NCBI GenBank assembly: GCA_000156115.1
Contig: DS995276.1
Coordinates: forward strand, 2,303,719 to 2,367,718
Source of the DNA: Rhodobacteraceae bacterium HTCC2083
GTDB taxonomy: Bacteria; Pseudomonadota; Alphaproteobacteria; Rhodobacterales; Rhodobacteraceae
DNA length: 64,000 bases
Reading direction: 5' to 3'
The translations under genes and the position numbers were made by a program. Below are positions 33,484-41,685 of the stretch, in pieces (the first letter of the stretch is position 1; each line of letters opens with the position of its first letter). The notes beneath the pieces are model-generated. The model was not told the DNA's origin. It saw only the letters and a list, made by a program, of their open reading frames with translations, and searched no databases.

Positions 33484-34209
33484 TTAGAACGTTTCGCCGA
33501 TTTTCCACTTTTCGATCAACGCATTCAAAGAACCGTCATCCTTCATGGACTGGATCGCCATGTCGAACTTTCCTTTCAACTCACCGTCGCTTTCGCGCAG
33601 GCCCATACCGATGCCGCCACCAAGCATCTCTTCTTGCTCGATCAACATTAGGCTGGCGTCTTCCTCAGTGAAAGGTGTGAGGAATGTTTTATCCGCAAGA
33701 ACGGCGTCCGCTTCACCGTTGCGCACTGCTGCGACCGTCTCTTCAGGTGTTGCGAATTCAACCAATGTCGCCCCTGTGGAAGCGATGTGGGACGCTTGGA
33801 TCGTGCCCGTTTGTGCCGCGATCACGCCGCCTGTGACGTCAACGTCCATACTAAGTGCGAGATAAGCTGATGGATCTGGCTGTGTGTAGTTTTGTGTGAA
33901 ATCAATGACTTCATCGCGCTCGTCCGTGATAGACATGCCTGCGATGATTGTGTCGTAGTTGCCGGATACGAGGTTCGGGATGATGCTGTCCCACTCGTTT
34001 GTGACCCACTCGCATGTGAGTTCTGCACGTACGCAGAGTTCGTCGCCAAGCTCGCGCTCAAAGCCGTCGACTTCGCCGGCGTCATTGATGAAGTTGTAAG
34101 GGGCATATGCGCCCTCTGTCCCCATGCGAATTGTTTTCGCGTGGCTGTCTGCAAACGCCATGCTCGCAACAAGCGTCAGGGCTGTTGTTGTAAGGATAAA
34201 GTTTTTCAT
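33484..34209 (-). CDS. Polar amino-acid ABC transporter, periplasmic binding protein
   Basis: This 241-residue SBP_bac_3 protein has a signal peptide (MKNFILTTTALTLVASMAFA) with cleavage before DSHAK. The mature protein shows the family path TIRMGTEGAYAPYNFIND, the ligand-binding IIAGMSITDERDEVIDFT and the lobe-2 GVIAAQTGTIQASHI. It captures polar or basic amino acids or opine-like ligands. It lies 36 bases after the ATPase gene and is separated from its permeases by the DadA-like gene on the other strand. Confidence 0.92.
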   Translation of the reverse strand: MKNFILTTTALTLVASMAFADSHAKTIRMGTEGAYAPYNFINDAGEVDGFERELGDELCVRAELTCEWVTNEWDSIIPNLVSGNYDTIIAGMSITDERDEVIDFTQNYTQPDPSAYLALSMDVDVTGGVIAAQTGTIQASHIASTGATLVEFATPEETVAAVRNGEADAVLADKTFLTPFTEEDASLMLIEQEEMLGGGIGMGLRESDGELKGKFDMAIQSMKDDGSLNALIEKWKIGETF

Positions 34210-34245
34210 GTTTTGTCTCCCGTTGAGATTTGGTTTGTTAAATGC

Positions 34246-35016
34246 TCACGCAGTGCTGGATAAGAACTGCCGCAGGCGGGTTGATTTGGGTGCGCCAAAA
34301 AGCGTTTCAGGCGCACCTTCTTCCTCGATCAGGCCTTGGTGCAGGAACACGACGTGATCCGAGACATCCGCGGCCAATTTCATGTCATGTGTAACGATCA
34401 ACATCGTGCGCCCCTCAGTGGCGAGATCTTTGATCACTTTGATCACCTCTTGCTCTAACTCAGGGTCGAGCGCCGACGTGGGTTCGTCAAACAAAAGCGC
34501 TTCAGGTTCCATGCAAAGTGCGCGCGCGATGGCTGCGCGTTGTTGTTGTCCACCTGAAAGCTGCGCGGGATAAACGTCGGATTTGTCACCGATTCCCACC
34601 TTATCGAGATAGGCGCGCGCTGCGTTCTCAACCTCGGCCTTGTCGCGCCCTAGTACAGTGACCGGGGCTTCCATCACATTTTGCAAAATCGTCATATGAG
34701 ACCACAGATTGAACTGTTGAAATACCATCGACAGGTTCGTGCGAATGCGAATGACTTGGGCACGGTCCGACGGGCTGCGCCCATGTCCAACACCTGCCCA
34801 TTTAACAGGCTCGCCTTTGAAAAGAACGTCGCCTTGTTGACTATCTTCTAACAAATTTGCGCATCTGAGTAGCGTCGATTTGCCAGATCCAGAAGAGCCG
34901 ATAAGCGAGACGACATCACCGCGTTTGGCAGAAATGGACACACCTTTGATCACTTCAAGATCGCCGTAGGCTTTGTGAAGATCACGTAGCTCAATAACTG
35001 TATCGGTGTCGCTCAA
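34246..35016 (-). CDS. Polar amino-acid ABC transporter ATP-binding protein
   Basis: The 256-residue ATPase has Walker A GSSGSGKSTLLRC, signature LSGGQQQRAAIARAL, Walker B EALLFDEPTSALD and switch His in IVTHDM. It fits the HisP/GlnQ group and would energise the two permeases at 30546-32236. The best start is TTG at 35016 (reading SDTDTVIELRDLHK); the frame continues to an ATG at 35097 but the extra 27 residues are Cys/Arg-rich and unlike the family. It is the first gene of the ATPase-binding protein transcript. Confidence 0.9.
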   Translation of the reverse strand: MSDTDTVIELRDLHKAYGDLEVIKGVSISAKRGDVVSLIGSSGSGKSTLLRCANLLEDSQQGDVLFKGEPVKWAGVGHGRSPSDRAQVIRIRTNLSMVFQQFNLWSHMTILQNVMEAPVTVLGRDKAEVENAARAYLDKVGIGDKSDVYPAQLSGGQQQRAAIARALCMEPEALLFDEPTSALDPELEQEVIKVIKDLATEGRTMLIVTHDMKLAADVSDHVVFLHQGLIEEEGAPETLFGAPKSTRLRQFLSSTA

Positions 35017-35127
35017 ATTTTGTCTCGTTCTATTGTCCAATGCGCATCTGGCAGAAAATACGCGGGTTTTGCAATTGCAAAAGACTGAAGTGTGCAACGA
35101 ATGCGGCCCGATTTACCAAGCGTAAGC

Positions 35128-35571
35128 TTAGGCTTTCGCAGCCGCCACACGCTGACGCGCCTGGGCGCTGTCCATGTCGTTCACCCCCAACAAGCTCGCG
35201 ATCAAACGCAACAATGCGTCTTCTTCCTGCTCGCGAACGCCATCTGCAAGAACGACCGACCAAAGCGCTTCGATCACTCCAAGGCGTTCCTCGTACGGCA
35301 CTGCATCTTTGATCGCGCGGGTGAAGCGCACTGTGTCAGGCGCTTCCTGTTCTAGCGTTTCGGCGTCCTTCATCAAATCATGAACGCCTTGTTTATCAAG
35401 CGCATAGCGCGTGGTAGCAACGCTTTCGATTTGATGCCGTTCAGAGGCGGCATAGTCCCCGTCAGAGCGCGCCACGCGCACCAACAAAGCGGTCAGAGCA
35501 AGACGGGCATCGCCATGGTCAAGTGGATCGGGCTCAGGCTGGGTCAGCCTCTTGAGTAAATCAGCAAACAT
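35128..35571 (-). CDS. TerB-family protein (copy 1)
   Basis: This 147-residue, mainly helical protein has the TerB (tellurite resistance, DUF533-like) fold: LLVRVARSDGDYAASERHQI contains the acidic metal-binding-type turn, and ALWSVVLADGVREQEEDALL the second. Despite the name, most such proteins are not tested for tellurite resistance. It ends with a Gln/Ala-rich helix. It is a tandem paralogue of the gene at 35596-36066, 24 bases apart, and the last gene of a three-gene unit. Confidence 0.8.
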   Translation of the reverse strand: MFADLLKRLTQPEPDPLDHGDARLALTALLVRVARSDGDYAASERHQIESVATTRYALDKQGVHDLMKDAETLEQEAPDTVRFTRAIKDAVPYEERLGVIEALWSVVLADGVREQEEDALLRLIASLLGVNDMDSAQARQRVAAAKA

Positions 35572-35595
35572 GAGGGTGTTATAGTGCTCTTGTAG

Positions 35596-36066
35596 TTAAG
35601 TGGAAAGGTGTGCGGCCTCTTGCGCACGGGTTTGTGCAGCGGCGCAATCCTCTGGGCGTATGCCAAGGTGGTTTTGCGTGAGGTCCATGACATGGACCTC
35701 AACATCCTTCAAAGTGCCGTCCGCATAGACCACATCCCAAAGCGCGTGCACCATGCTCAAGCGATCCTGATAGCTGACACTTTCGCATAAAAGAAATGCG
35801 AAATCAGGGGTGTCGGGCGCGAAGGCTTCAAGGCGTTCGCTTTCTGCGCGTAATTGGGCTGCTTCAATCGGCCCGATATCCTGAAATTTTGCGAGAACGC
35901 GGTCAATCTGGCTGATCTCTTGCACTGCGTACTTTCTATCTGAAAGAGCAACACGCACCAAAAGCGCGCCAAGCGCGTGGGGGACATCAGCAGGTGGCAA
36001 AGGCTTTGGCGCAGTCTCCGTGCGCGGCTCTTTGAAGAGAGCGGTAAAGCGATTGATGACGCTCAT
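35596..36066 (-). CDS. TerB-family protein (copy 2)
   Basis: This 156-residue paralogue of the downstream gene has the matching pair of motifs, LLVRVALSDRKYAVQEISQI and ALWDVVYADGTLKDVEVHVM. An N-terminal segment with FKEPRTETAPKPLPPADVPH precedes the domain. In copy 2 the first acidic turn is SDRKY rather than SDGDY, so one ligand is changed. Its ATG overlaps the stop of the DUF1330 gene (ATGA). The role is unknown. Confidence 0.8.
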   Translation of the reverse strand: MSVINRFTALFKEPRTETAPKPLPPADVPHALGALLVRVALSDRKYAVQEISQIDRVLAKFQDIGPIEAAQLRAESERLEAFAPDTPDFAFLLCESVSYQDRLSMVHALWDVVYADGTLKDVEVHVMDLTQNHLGIRPEDCAAAQTRAQEAAHLST

Positions 36067-36359
36067 GACGGATCATAACCTTCTACGATGGCTATGTCGC
36101 CTGCGCTGACTGCGTCGCGAATGGCTTTGGCCTCTTGATAGGCGTCGCTTTCGTAACAGGCGTAAGCGGCTTCAATCGTTGGGAATTCCAGGACAACACT
36201 GCGACCGCGCATGTCACCTTCGCGAACCTGTTGCGGGCCGCCACGTACCAAGAATTTAGCGCCAAACTCTTTGAAAGGTGCCGCATTTGCTTGTTGGTAG
36301 AGCTTGTATGTCTCCACGTCGTCAATCGTGACATGGCCGATCCAGTAGCCTTTTGGCAT
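36063..36359 (-). CDS. DUF1330-family protein
   Basis: The 98-residue protein (MPKGYWIGHVTIDDVETYKL...) matches DUF1330, a dimeric alpha+beta barrel fold related to monooxygenase/EthD-like domains. Conserved segments are KFLVRGGPQQVREG and VVLEFPTIEAAYACYES followed by YQEAKAIRDA. GGGGAGCACACTC precedes the ATG. No catalytic residues are known for the family. It starts the unit DUF1330-TerB-TerB. Confidence 0.88.
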   Translation of the reverse strand: MPKGYWIGHVTIDDVETYKLYQQANAAPFKEFGAKFLVRGGPQQVREGDMRGRSVVLEFPTIEAAYACYESDAYQEAKAIRDAVSAGDIAIVEGYDPS

Positions 36360-36387
36360 GAGTGTGCTCCCCTTTGTCAGAGGTAGG

Positions 36388-36501
36388 TTAGCCCAACATA
36401 TCGTAGCCTTCAAAGCGCAAATTATCGACAGAGATTCCCTGCGGATCGGTGTTAAGTAGAAGGACCTCATCAAGGCGCGAGGCAAGACCGAGTGCTGCCA
36501 T
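36388..36501 (-). CDS. Very small open frame, possible gene remnant
   Basis: The frame of 37 codons reads MAALGLASRLDEVLLLNTDP and then SVDNLRFEGYDML. In-frame sense codons (including KLIDFDKV) continue 14 codons upstream of the ATG, so this may be the C-terminal end of a larger lost gene. It ends 28 bases before the DUF1330 gene on the same strand. I recognise no family. The remaining sequence to pyrG (36502-36720) holds nothing I can name. Confidence 0.3.
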   Translation of the reverse strand: MAALGLASRLDEVLLLNTDPQGISVDNLRFEGYDMLG

Positions 36502-36720
36502 TACTTTATCAAAATCGATTAGCTTTGAGAATGCGAGAGATTAGGGATCTTCAAGACAGACTGGACGATCACAGGTGGCGTGTGCCGCGACAGGGGCAGT
36601 TAAAGTCACCGAGAGGCTGGCGAAGAGATAACGCTTAAAGAGACGCTAGCACAGAAACCGTATTATCCAAAGAGCTGTGTGAAGTGCAAAACACTGCGCT
36701 TCAGTTGAAACCATTGCAGA

Positions 36721-38367
36721 TTAAACGAGGCGCGAGTTTTCTTTGGCCGCGCGCACGAAATCTTTGAACAATGGATGCGGATCAAACGGTTTCGATTTCA
36801 GCTCTGGATGGAACTGCACACCGATGAACCATGGGTGATCTTCCCATTCTACGATCTCTGGCAGTTTGCCGTCAGGTGACATACCCGAAAAGATCAACCC
36901 AAGCGTTTCAAGTTTTTCTTTATATGCCGTGTCGACCTCATAACGATGGCGATGGCGCTCTTCGATGGCGGTGTTGCCGTAGATTTCAGCGACTTTCGAG
37001 CTTGTGTTCAACGTTGCGTCGTAAGCCCCCAATCGCATCGTGCCGCCTTTGTCGTCATCGGCTTTGCGGTTCACTTTGGCGTTGCCCTGCACCCATTCTT
37101 TAAGGTGATAAACGACAGGCTCGAAGCGTTTCTTGCCAGAGGATTCATGATCGAATTCTTCAGAGCCGGCTGAGGCGACACCAGCCACATTGCGCGCGGC
37201 CTCGATCACGGCCATTTGCATTCCGAGACAGATGCCAAAATAAGGGATTTTGTTCTCACGCGCATATTGCGCCGCGCGAATTTTACCTTCTGTGCCGCGT
37301 TCGCCAAAACCACCGGGTACGAGGATTGCGTGATAGCCTTCCAAATAGGGCGCTGCGTCCTCGCTATCGAAGACTTCAGCATCGACCCAAGACACATTAA
37401 CTCTAACGCGATTGGCCATGCCGCCATGCGTCAGCGCCTCTTTGAAAGACTTATACGCGTCCTCAAGCTGGGTGTATTTGCCAACAATCGCGACGTTCAC
37501 TTCGCCGTCAGTGTTGTGAATACGGTCTGCTACATCTTCCCAAACGCGCAGGTCGGGTTTCGGGGCAGGGTTGATGTTGAAAGCGTCCAGAACCGCCTGA
37601 TCGAGACCCTGCGCGTGATAGGCGAGCGGGGCTTCGTAGATCGATTTCAGATCATAGGCCGCCACGACACTTTCTTTGCGCACGTTACAGAACAGCGCAA
37701 TCTTCTCACGCTCTTTTTCAGGGATAGGATGCTCTGAGCGGCAGACAAGGATGTCCGGCGCAAGGCCAATGCTTTGCATCTCCTTAACGGAGTGTTGGGT
37801 GGGTTTCGTCTTCAACTCACCCGATGCTGCGAGGTAGGGCAGCAGTGTGAGGTGCATGTAGATGCACTGACCGCGCGGGCGATCATGGCTGAACTGACGG
37901 ATTGCTTCAAAGAAGGGCAGACCTTCGATATCGCCCACAGTGCCGCCAATTTCGCAGAGCATGAAATCAACTTCGTCTTCACCAATCGCGATAAAGTCTT
38001 TGATCTCATTGGTGACATGGGGAATGACCTGAATGGTTTTGCCTAAGTAATCGCCACGTCGCTCTTTTTCCAAAACGTTGGTGTAAATGCGCCCCGATGA
38101 GATGGAATCGGTTTTACGCGCGGGCACGCCAGTAAAGCGCTCGTAATGACCAAGGTCGAGATCGGTTTCTGCGCCATCGTCGGTGACGAACACTTCGCCA
38201 TGCTCAAACGGGCTCATCGTGCCGGGATCGACGTTCAAATATGGATCAAGTTTGCGTAGGCGCACCGAAAAGCCGCGTGCTTGCAAGAGGGATCCAAGAG
38301 CCGCTGACGCAAGACCTTTGCCGAGGGAGGACACGACACCGCCCGTAATAAAGATAAATCTCGCCAT
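36721..38367 (-). CDS. pyrG: CTP synthase
   Basis: The 548-residue enzyme aminates UTP to CTP. The N-terminal synthetase domain starts [20 protein letters not shown] and contains the allosteric GTP/UTP region [17 protein letters not shown]. The C-terminal glutamine amidotransferase domain has the nucleophile in [11 protein letters not shown] and the His-Glu pair in [10 protein letters not shown]. Length and order are normal. It follows secG on the same strand, an arrangement common in Alphaproteobacteria. Confidence 0.97.
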   Translation of the reverse strand: MARFIFITGGVVSSLGKGLASAALGSLLQARGFSVRLRKLDPYLNVDPGTMSPFEHGEVFVTDDGAETDLDLGHYERFTGVPARKTDSISSGRIYTNVLEKERRGDYLGKTIQVIPHVTNEIKDFIAIGEDEVDFMLCEIGGTVGDIEGLPFFEAIRQFSHDRPRGQCIYMHLTLLPYLAASGELKTKPTQHSVKEMQSIGLAPDILVCRSEHPIPEKEREKIALFCNVRKESVVAAYDLKSIYEAPLAYHAQGLDQAVLDAFNINPAPKPDLRVWEDVADRIHNTDGEVNVAIVGKYTQLEDAYKSFKEALTHGGMANRVRVNVSWVDAEVFDSEDAAPYLEGYHAILVPGGFGERGTEGKIRAAQYARENKIPYFGICLGMQMAVIEAARNVAGVASAGSEEFDHESSGKKRFEPVVYHLKEWVQGNAKVNRKADDDKGGTMRLGAYDATLNTSSKVAEIYGNTAIEERHRHRYEVDTAYKEKLETLGLIFSGMSPDGKLPEIVEWEDHPWFIGVQFHPELKSKPFDPHPLFKDFVRAAKENSRLV

Positions 38368-38566
38368 GCTCTGCGTGCTCCCGTGAGGACCAATATGCGC
38401 TATTTAGTGGCGCGAAAGTGGTCAATTTCTAAGTGATTTGCATCGAAAAAATACCGATACTCACGGGATTTGAGCGATACAGCAGTCTTGTGAGATTCGC
38501 AAGCCAACCGCTACATGATGTTGCGATTAGGCACGTATGCTCAAAAGGTGGTGGTCGAAGAGGTGC

Positions 38567-38938
38567 TTAGTCTGCGCGTGGTACCAAAGGTGCGTTGTCA
38601 TCCGCACTCGGTGGAAGCAAATCACTGCCTTCGCCCAAACCTGCTGGCGCTGTTTCTTCAGCCGCTGCGGGTGCATCGCCCAAACGATCTAAAACCGAGC
38701 TGCCCGCAGATTTCTGCGCCGCAATAATCGTTAGTGTGATCGATGTAATGATGAACGCAATCGCAAGTATCCATGTGACTTTGCCGAGCGCTGTCGCAGC
38801 CGCGCGGCCCGACATTGCGCCGCCACCACCGCCACCGCCGCCCATGCCAAGGCCGCCCCCTTCGGAGCGTTGCATCAAAACGACGCCGATCAAAGCCAAA
38901 GCCAAGAGAAGGTGAATGATCAGAACGACGTTTTCCAT
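38567..38938 (-). CDS. secG: Preprotein translocase subunit SecG
   Basis: The 123-residue protein has two membrane helices (residues 3-20 and about 53-72) joined by the glycine-rich cytosolic loop QRSEGGGLGMGGGGGGGG, a SecG hallmark. A 50-residue Ala/Pro/Asp-rich C-terminal extension is typical of Alphaproteobacteria. SecG assists SecYEG-dependent export by topology changes linked to SecA. It lies 199 bases upstream of pyrG; the spacer holds no gene. Confidence 0.93.
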   Translation of the reverse strand: MENVVLIIHLLLALALIGVVLMQRSEGGGLGMGGGGGGGGAMSGRAAATALGKVTWILAIAFIITSITLTIIAAQKSAGSSVLDRLGDAPAAAEETAPAGLGEGSDLLPPSADDNAPLVPRAD

Positions 38939-39010
38939 GGGTGCCTGCGCGTTAGTGGTACAGCGTGCTATCTAGGCAATCATGCGCGTCCGTGCAACCC
39001 GTCAAAGCGG

Positions 39011-39484
39011 CTAAGTCACGTCAAAGTATGTGGCGTTGATCGAGATCGGAAAATTGACAGAGCGCGCGATGAAGCAATGGTTGTGAATGCGACCATGGAC
39101 ATCGTTCGCAAGCGCGGTGTCGCTGTTTGGCGCTAGGCCTATGTTTGGGCGCAGTTCCGCACATATAAAACGACCTGTGCCGTCAGGTAGGCTTTCGCCC
39201 GTGCCGATTGGGGTATCTTTGTAAGAATGCACCACGATGCCCGCATCTGACGCGAGGTGCAGGAACCAAAGCATGTGGCATGAACTTAAGGCAGCGATTA
39301 GCATATCCTCAGGGTTATACAGGCCTGCGTTGCCGCCAAGGAGGGGATCGTTGGAGCACGCAATCGCTGGTTTTCCTTCGCTTTGCAGTGTCCAATCACG
39401 TGTGTAGGCGCGATAACTTGAAGTGCCCGTGCCTTGGTTTCCCGTCCATTTCAACGTGGCGGTGAAGTCATGTTCTTTACTCAT
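39011..39484 (-). CDS. OsmC/Ohr-family protein
   Basis: This 157-residue protein has the OsmC fold with peroxidatic Cys in LIAALSSCHMLWFLHLA and the second region FICAELRPNIGL where the partner Cys sits. Such proteins reduce organic hydroperoxides using thiols. The ATG at 39484 overlaps the stop of the gene upstream; an ATG 9 bases earlier is possible. The second Cys is placed as in the YhfA/OsmC subgroup rather than Ohr, so Ohr-specific activity is less likely. Confidence 0.85.
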   Translation of the reverse strand: MSKEHDFTATLKWTGNQGTGTSSYRAYTRDWTLQSEGKPAIACSNDPLLGGNAGLYNPEDMLIAALSSCHMLWFLHLASDAGIVVHSYKDTPIGTGESLPDGTGRFICAELRPNIGLAPNSDTALANDVHGRIHNHCFIARSVNFPISINATYFDVT

Positions 39485-39875
39485 CGACGTCATCCATATC
39501 TGCTTGACCTGAAATAGCGCGGTGTATGTGTGACCAGCTGAGACCGATGCCGAGCACGAGGCTAAGTGCTACGATGCCTAACCAGAGATTGGCCGCTTGG
39601 TTTTCTAAGGAAAGCCCGCCGAATTCATAGGGGACCCAGAGCAGGGCTGCAACCAAAGCAAGCACCAGTGCCATGCCAAACAGTCCGATCGAGCGTAGGG
39701 TGGCGCGCATGAAAATGATATAGACGATCAGCAGGATTAGGCCGGATAACACGATCAAGGGCAATTGTTCTGAGAGGTTTGTCAGCGACCAACGAACCAA
39801 ATTATATTGTGTCGGGTTGTATGTGGCGGCAATCAAAACGAAGGCGATGAGCCAGCGAATGGCGATGCGGATCAT
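39477..39875 (-). CDS. DUF6524-family integral membrane protein
   Basis: The 132-residue protein has four predicted membrane helices and a short acidic C-terminus (GQADMDDVDE). It fits DUF6524, a family of unknown function; the early AATYNPTQYNLVRWSL is its recognisable segment. It overlaps the OsmC-family gene by 8 bases and diverges from purA across 209 bases that show no other gene. Confidence 0.7.
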   Translation of the reverse strand: MIRIAIRWLIAFVLIAATYNPTQYNLVRWSLTNLSEQLPLIVLSGLILLIVYIIFMRATLRSIGLFGMALVLALVAALLWVPYEFGGLSLENQAANLWLGIVALSLVLGIGLSWSHIHRAISGQADMDDVDE

Positions 39876-40084
39876 GAATGGCTCCTATAAGTTGTTACTG
39901 GTTTTGCTGATGTCAGCGCGCATGTCTAGGAGCGGCGCTGTTTGCGGGTGCAGATGAGTTTAGAGGCCGGATGAAGCGGGGCGGTTGTGCATTTCGCGTT
40001 GGCTGCGGCGAAATAGGTGTTTCGCTTAGGAGAAGCGCGCACTATACGGGCGCCGGTTTGACGTAATGAAAAAGGTCTATTGGC

Positions 40085-41380
40085 ATGGCGAATGTGGTTG
40101 TTGTTGGCGCTCAGTGGGGCGACGAAGGTAAAGGCAAGATTGTCGATTGGCTGAGCGAGCGAGCCGATATCGTTGCGCGGTTCCAAGGTGGGCATAATGC
40201 AGGCCACACGTTGGTCGTTGATGGCGAAGTCTATAAATTACACGCGCTCCCGTCTGGTGTCGTACGCGGCGGCAAGCTGTCGGTGATCGGCAATGGCGTC
40301 GTTCTAGACCCTTGGCATTTGATGAAAGAGATCGAAACGATCCGTGCGCAGGGTGTTTCGATTACACCAGAGACTTTGATGATCGCAGAGAACACGCCAC
40401 TGATTCTGCCCATCCACGGCGAATTAGATCGCGCGCGCGAAGAAGCGTCCTCTAAAGGGACCAAGATTGGCACAACGGGGCGCGGCATCGGGCCCGCCTA
40501 TGAGGATAAAGTCGGTCGTCGTTCCGTGCGTGTTGCTGATTTGGCGGATGAGGCAACACTCGAAGCGCGTGTTGATCGTGCATTGCAGCACCATGATCCA
40601 TTGCGCAAAGGGCTTGGTATTGAGGCGGTTGATCGCGATGGTTTGATTGCGATGCTGAAAGAGATTGCACCCAAGGTTTTGGAATATGCAGCCCCCGTTT
40701 GGAAAGTGCTCAATGAGCGCAAGAAAAAGGGGCAGCGCATTTTGTTTGAAGGGGCGCAGGGTGCGCTTCTGGATATCGACTTTGGTACATATCCGTTTGT
40801 GACCTCGTCCAATGTGATCGCAGGGCAGGCGGCGACGGGTGTTGGCGTTGGTCCCGGCTCCATTGATTATGTGTTGGGCATTGTGAAAGCTTATACAACA
40901 CGTGTCGGCGAAGGGCCGTTCCCGACAGAGCTTGAAGATGCGGATGGTCAACGCCTTGGTGAGCGCGGGCATGAGTTTGGAACGACAACAGGGCGTAAGC
41001 GTCGCTGTGGTTGGTTTGATGCGGCTTTAGTGCGTCAGACCTGCGCGACGTCGGGTGTGACAGGGATATCCTTGACGAAATTGGATGTCTTGGATGGGTT
41101 TGAGACGCTCAAAATTTGCACGGGCTACATGCTCGAGGGCGAGCGAATCGATTATTTGCCGACAGCAGCGGATCATCAAGCGCGTTGCATGCCAATCTAT
41201 GAGGAAATGCCGGGCTGGTCCGAGAGCACAGAAGGTGCGCGGTCTTGGGCGGATCTGCCAGCAAATGCGATTAAATATGTGCGCCGCATTGAAGAGTTGA
41301 TTGATTGCCCCGCTGCCCTAGTTTCTACGTCACCGGAACGCGAGGACACGATCCTTGTCACTGACCCGTTTGAGGACTGA
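40085..41380 (+). CDS. purA: Adenylosuccinate synthetase
   Basis: The 431-residue enzyme uses GTP to condense IMP with aspartate in AMP synthesis. The GTP site is [18 protein letters not shown] (Asp13-type catalytic residue inside), followed by GGHNAGHT with the catalytic His, and [20 protein letters not shown]. The C-terminal GTP base-binding LTKLDVLD is also clear. Length is normal. It overlaps the DUF2842 gene by one base. Confidence 0.97.
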   Translation: MANVVVVGAQWGDEGKGKIVDWLSERADIVARFQGGHNAGHTLVVDGEVYKLHALPSGVVRGGKLSVIGNGVVLDPWHLMKEIETIRAQGVSITPETLMIAENTPLILPIHGELDRAREEASSKGTKIGTTGRGIGPAYEDKVGRRSVRVADLADEATLEARVDRALQHHDPLRKGLGIEAVDRDGLIAMLKEIAPKVLEYAAPVWKVLNERKKKGQRILFEGAQGALLDIDFGTYPFVTSSNVIAGQAATGVGVGPGSIDYVLGIVKAYTTRVGEGPFPTELEDADGQRLGERGHEFGTTTGRKRRCGWFDAALVRQTCATSGVTGISLTKLDVLDGFETLKICTGYMLEGERIDYLPTAADHQARCMPIYEEMPGWSESTEGARSWADLPANAIKYVRRIEELIDCPAALVSTSPEREDTILVTDPFED

Positions 41381-41625
41381 TGGCACTTTCTTATAAAGCA
41401 CGCAGGCGCTGGGCCCTGATCATTTTGTTAATTGGCATGCCGCTCTACATCATCTTCGCGATTGCGGGGGTCGCTTTGCTGTTCAGCTACACGGGGCGTC
41501 CGCCGATCGCGATTGAATTCGCGATCTATGTGATTTTAGGCGTTGTTTGGGTGTTTCCGTTCAAGAAAGTTTTCATGGGTGTCGGTCAGGCTGACCCGGA
41601 TGTAGCTCCAAGCGATCCGCAATAA
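41380..41625 (+). CDS. DUF2842-family small membrane protein
   Basis: The 81-residue protein has two membrane helices (about residues 11-35 and 43-61) and a basic N-terminus, SYKARRRW, that fits DUF2842, which I associate with Alphaproteobacteria. The motif GVVWVFPFKKVFMGVG is typical. The ATG overlaps the purA stop (TGATG), so it is translationally coupled. Function unknown. Confidence 0.85.
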   Translation: MALSYKARRRWALIILLIGMPLYIIFAIAGVALLFSYTGRPPIAIEFAIYVILGVVWVFPFKKVFMGVGQADPDVAPSDPQ

Positions 41626-41628
41626 AGG

Positions 41629-41658
41629 AGCGGCGGCTCCGAGCAGGAAACCGCCGCT
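41629..41658. terminator. Bidirectional terminator between the DUF2842 gene and the 703-residue gene
   Basis: AGCGGCGG (41629-41636) pairs with CCGCCGCT (41651-41658), eight pairs around a 14-base loop, in a 60-base gap between convergent genes. The T-run is weak (TGTT) on the right. Confidence 0.65.
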
Positions 41659-41685
41659 TGTTCACACACCTCTGGCTTGGGAAAA

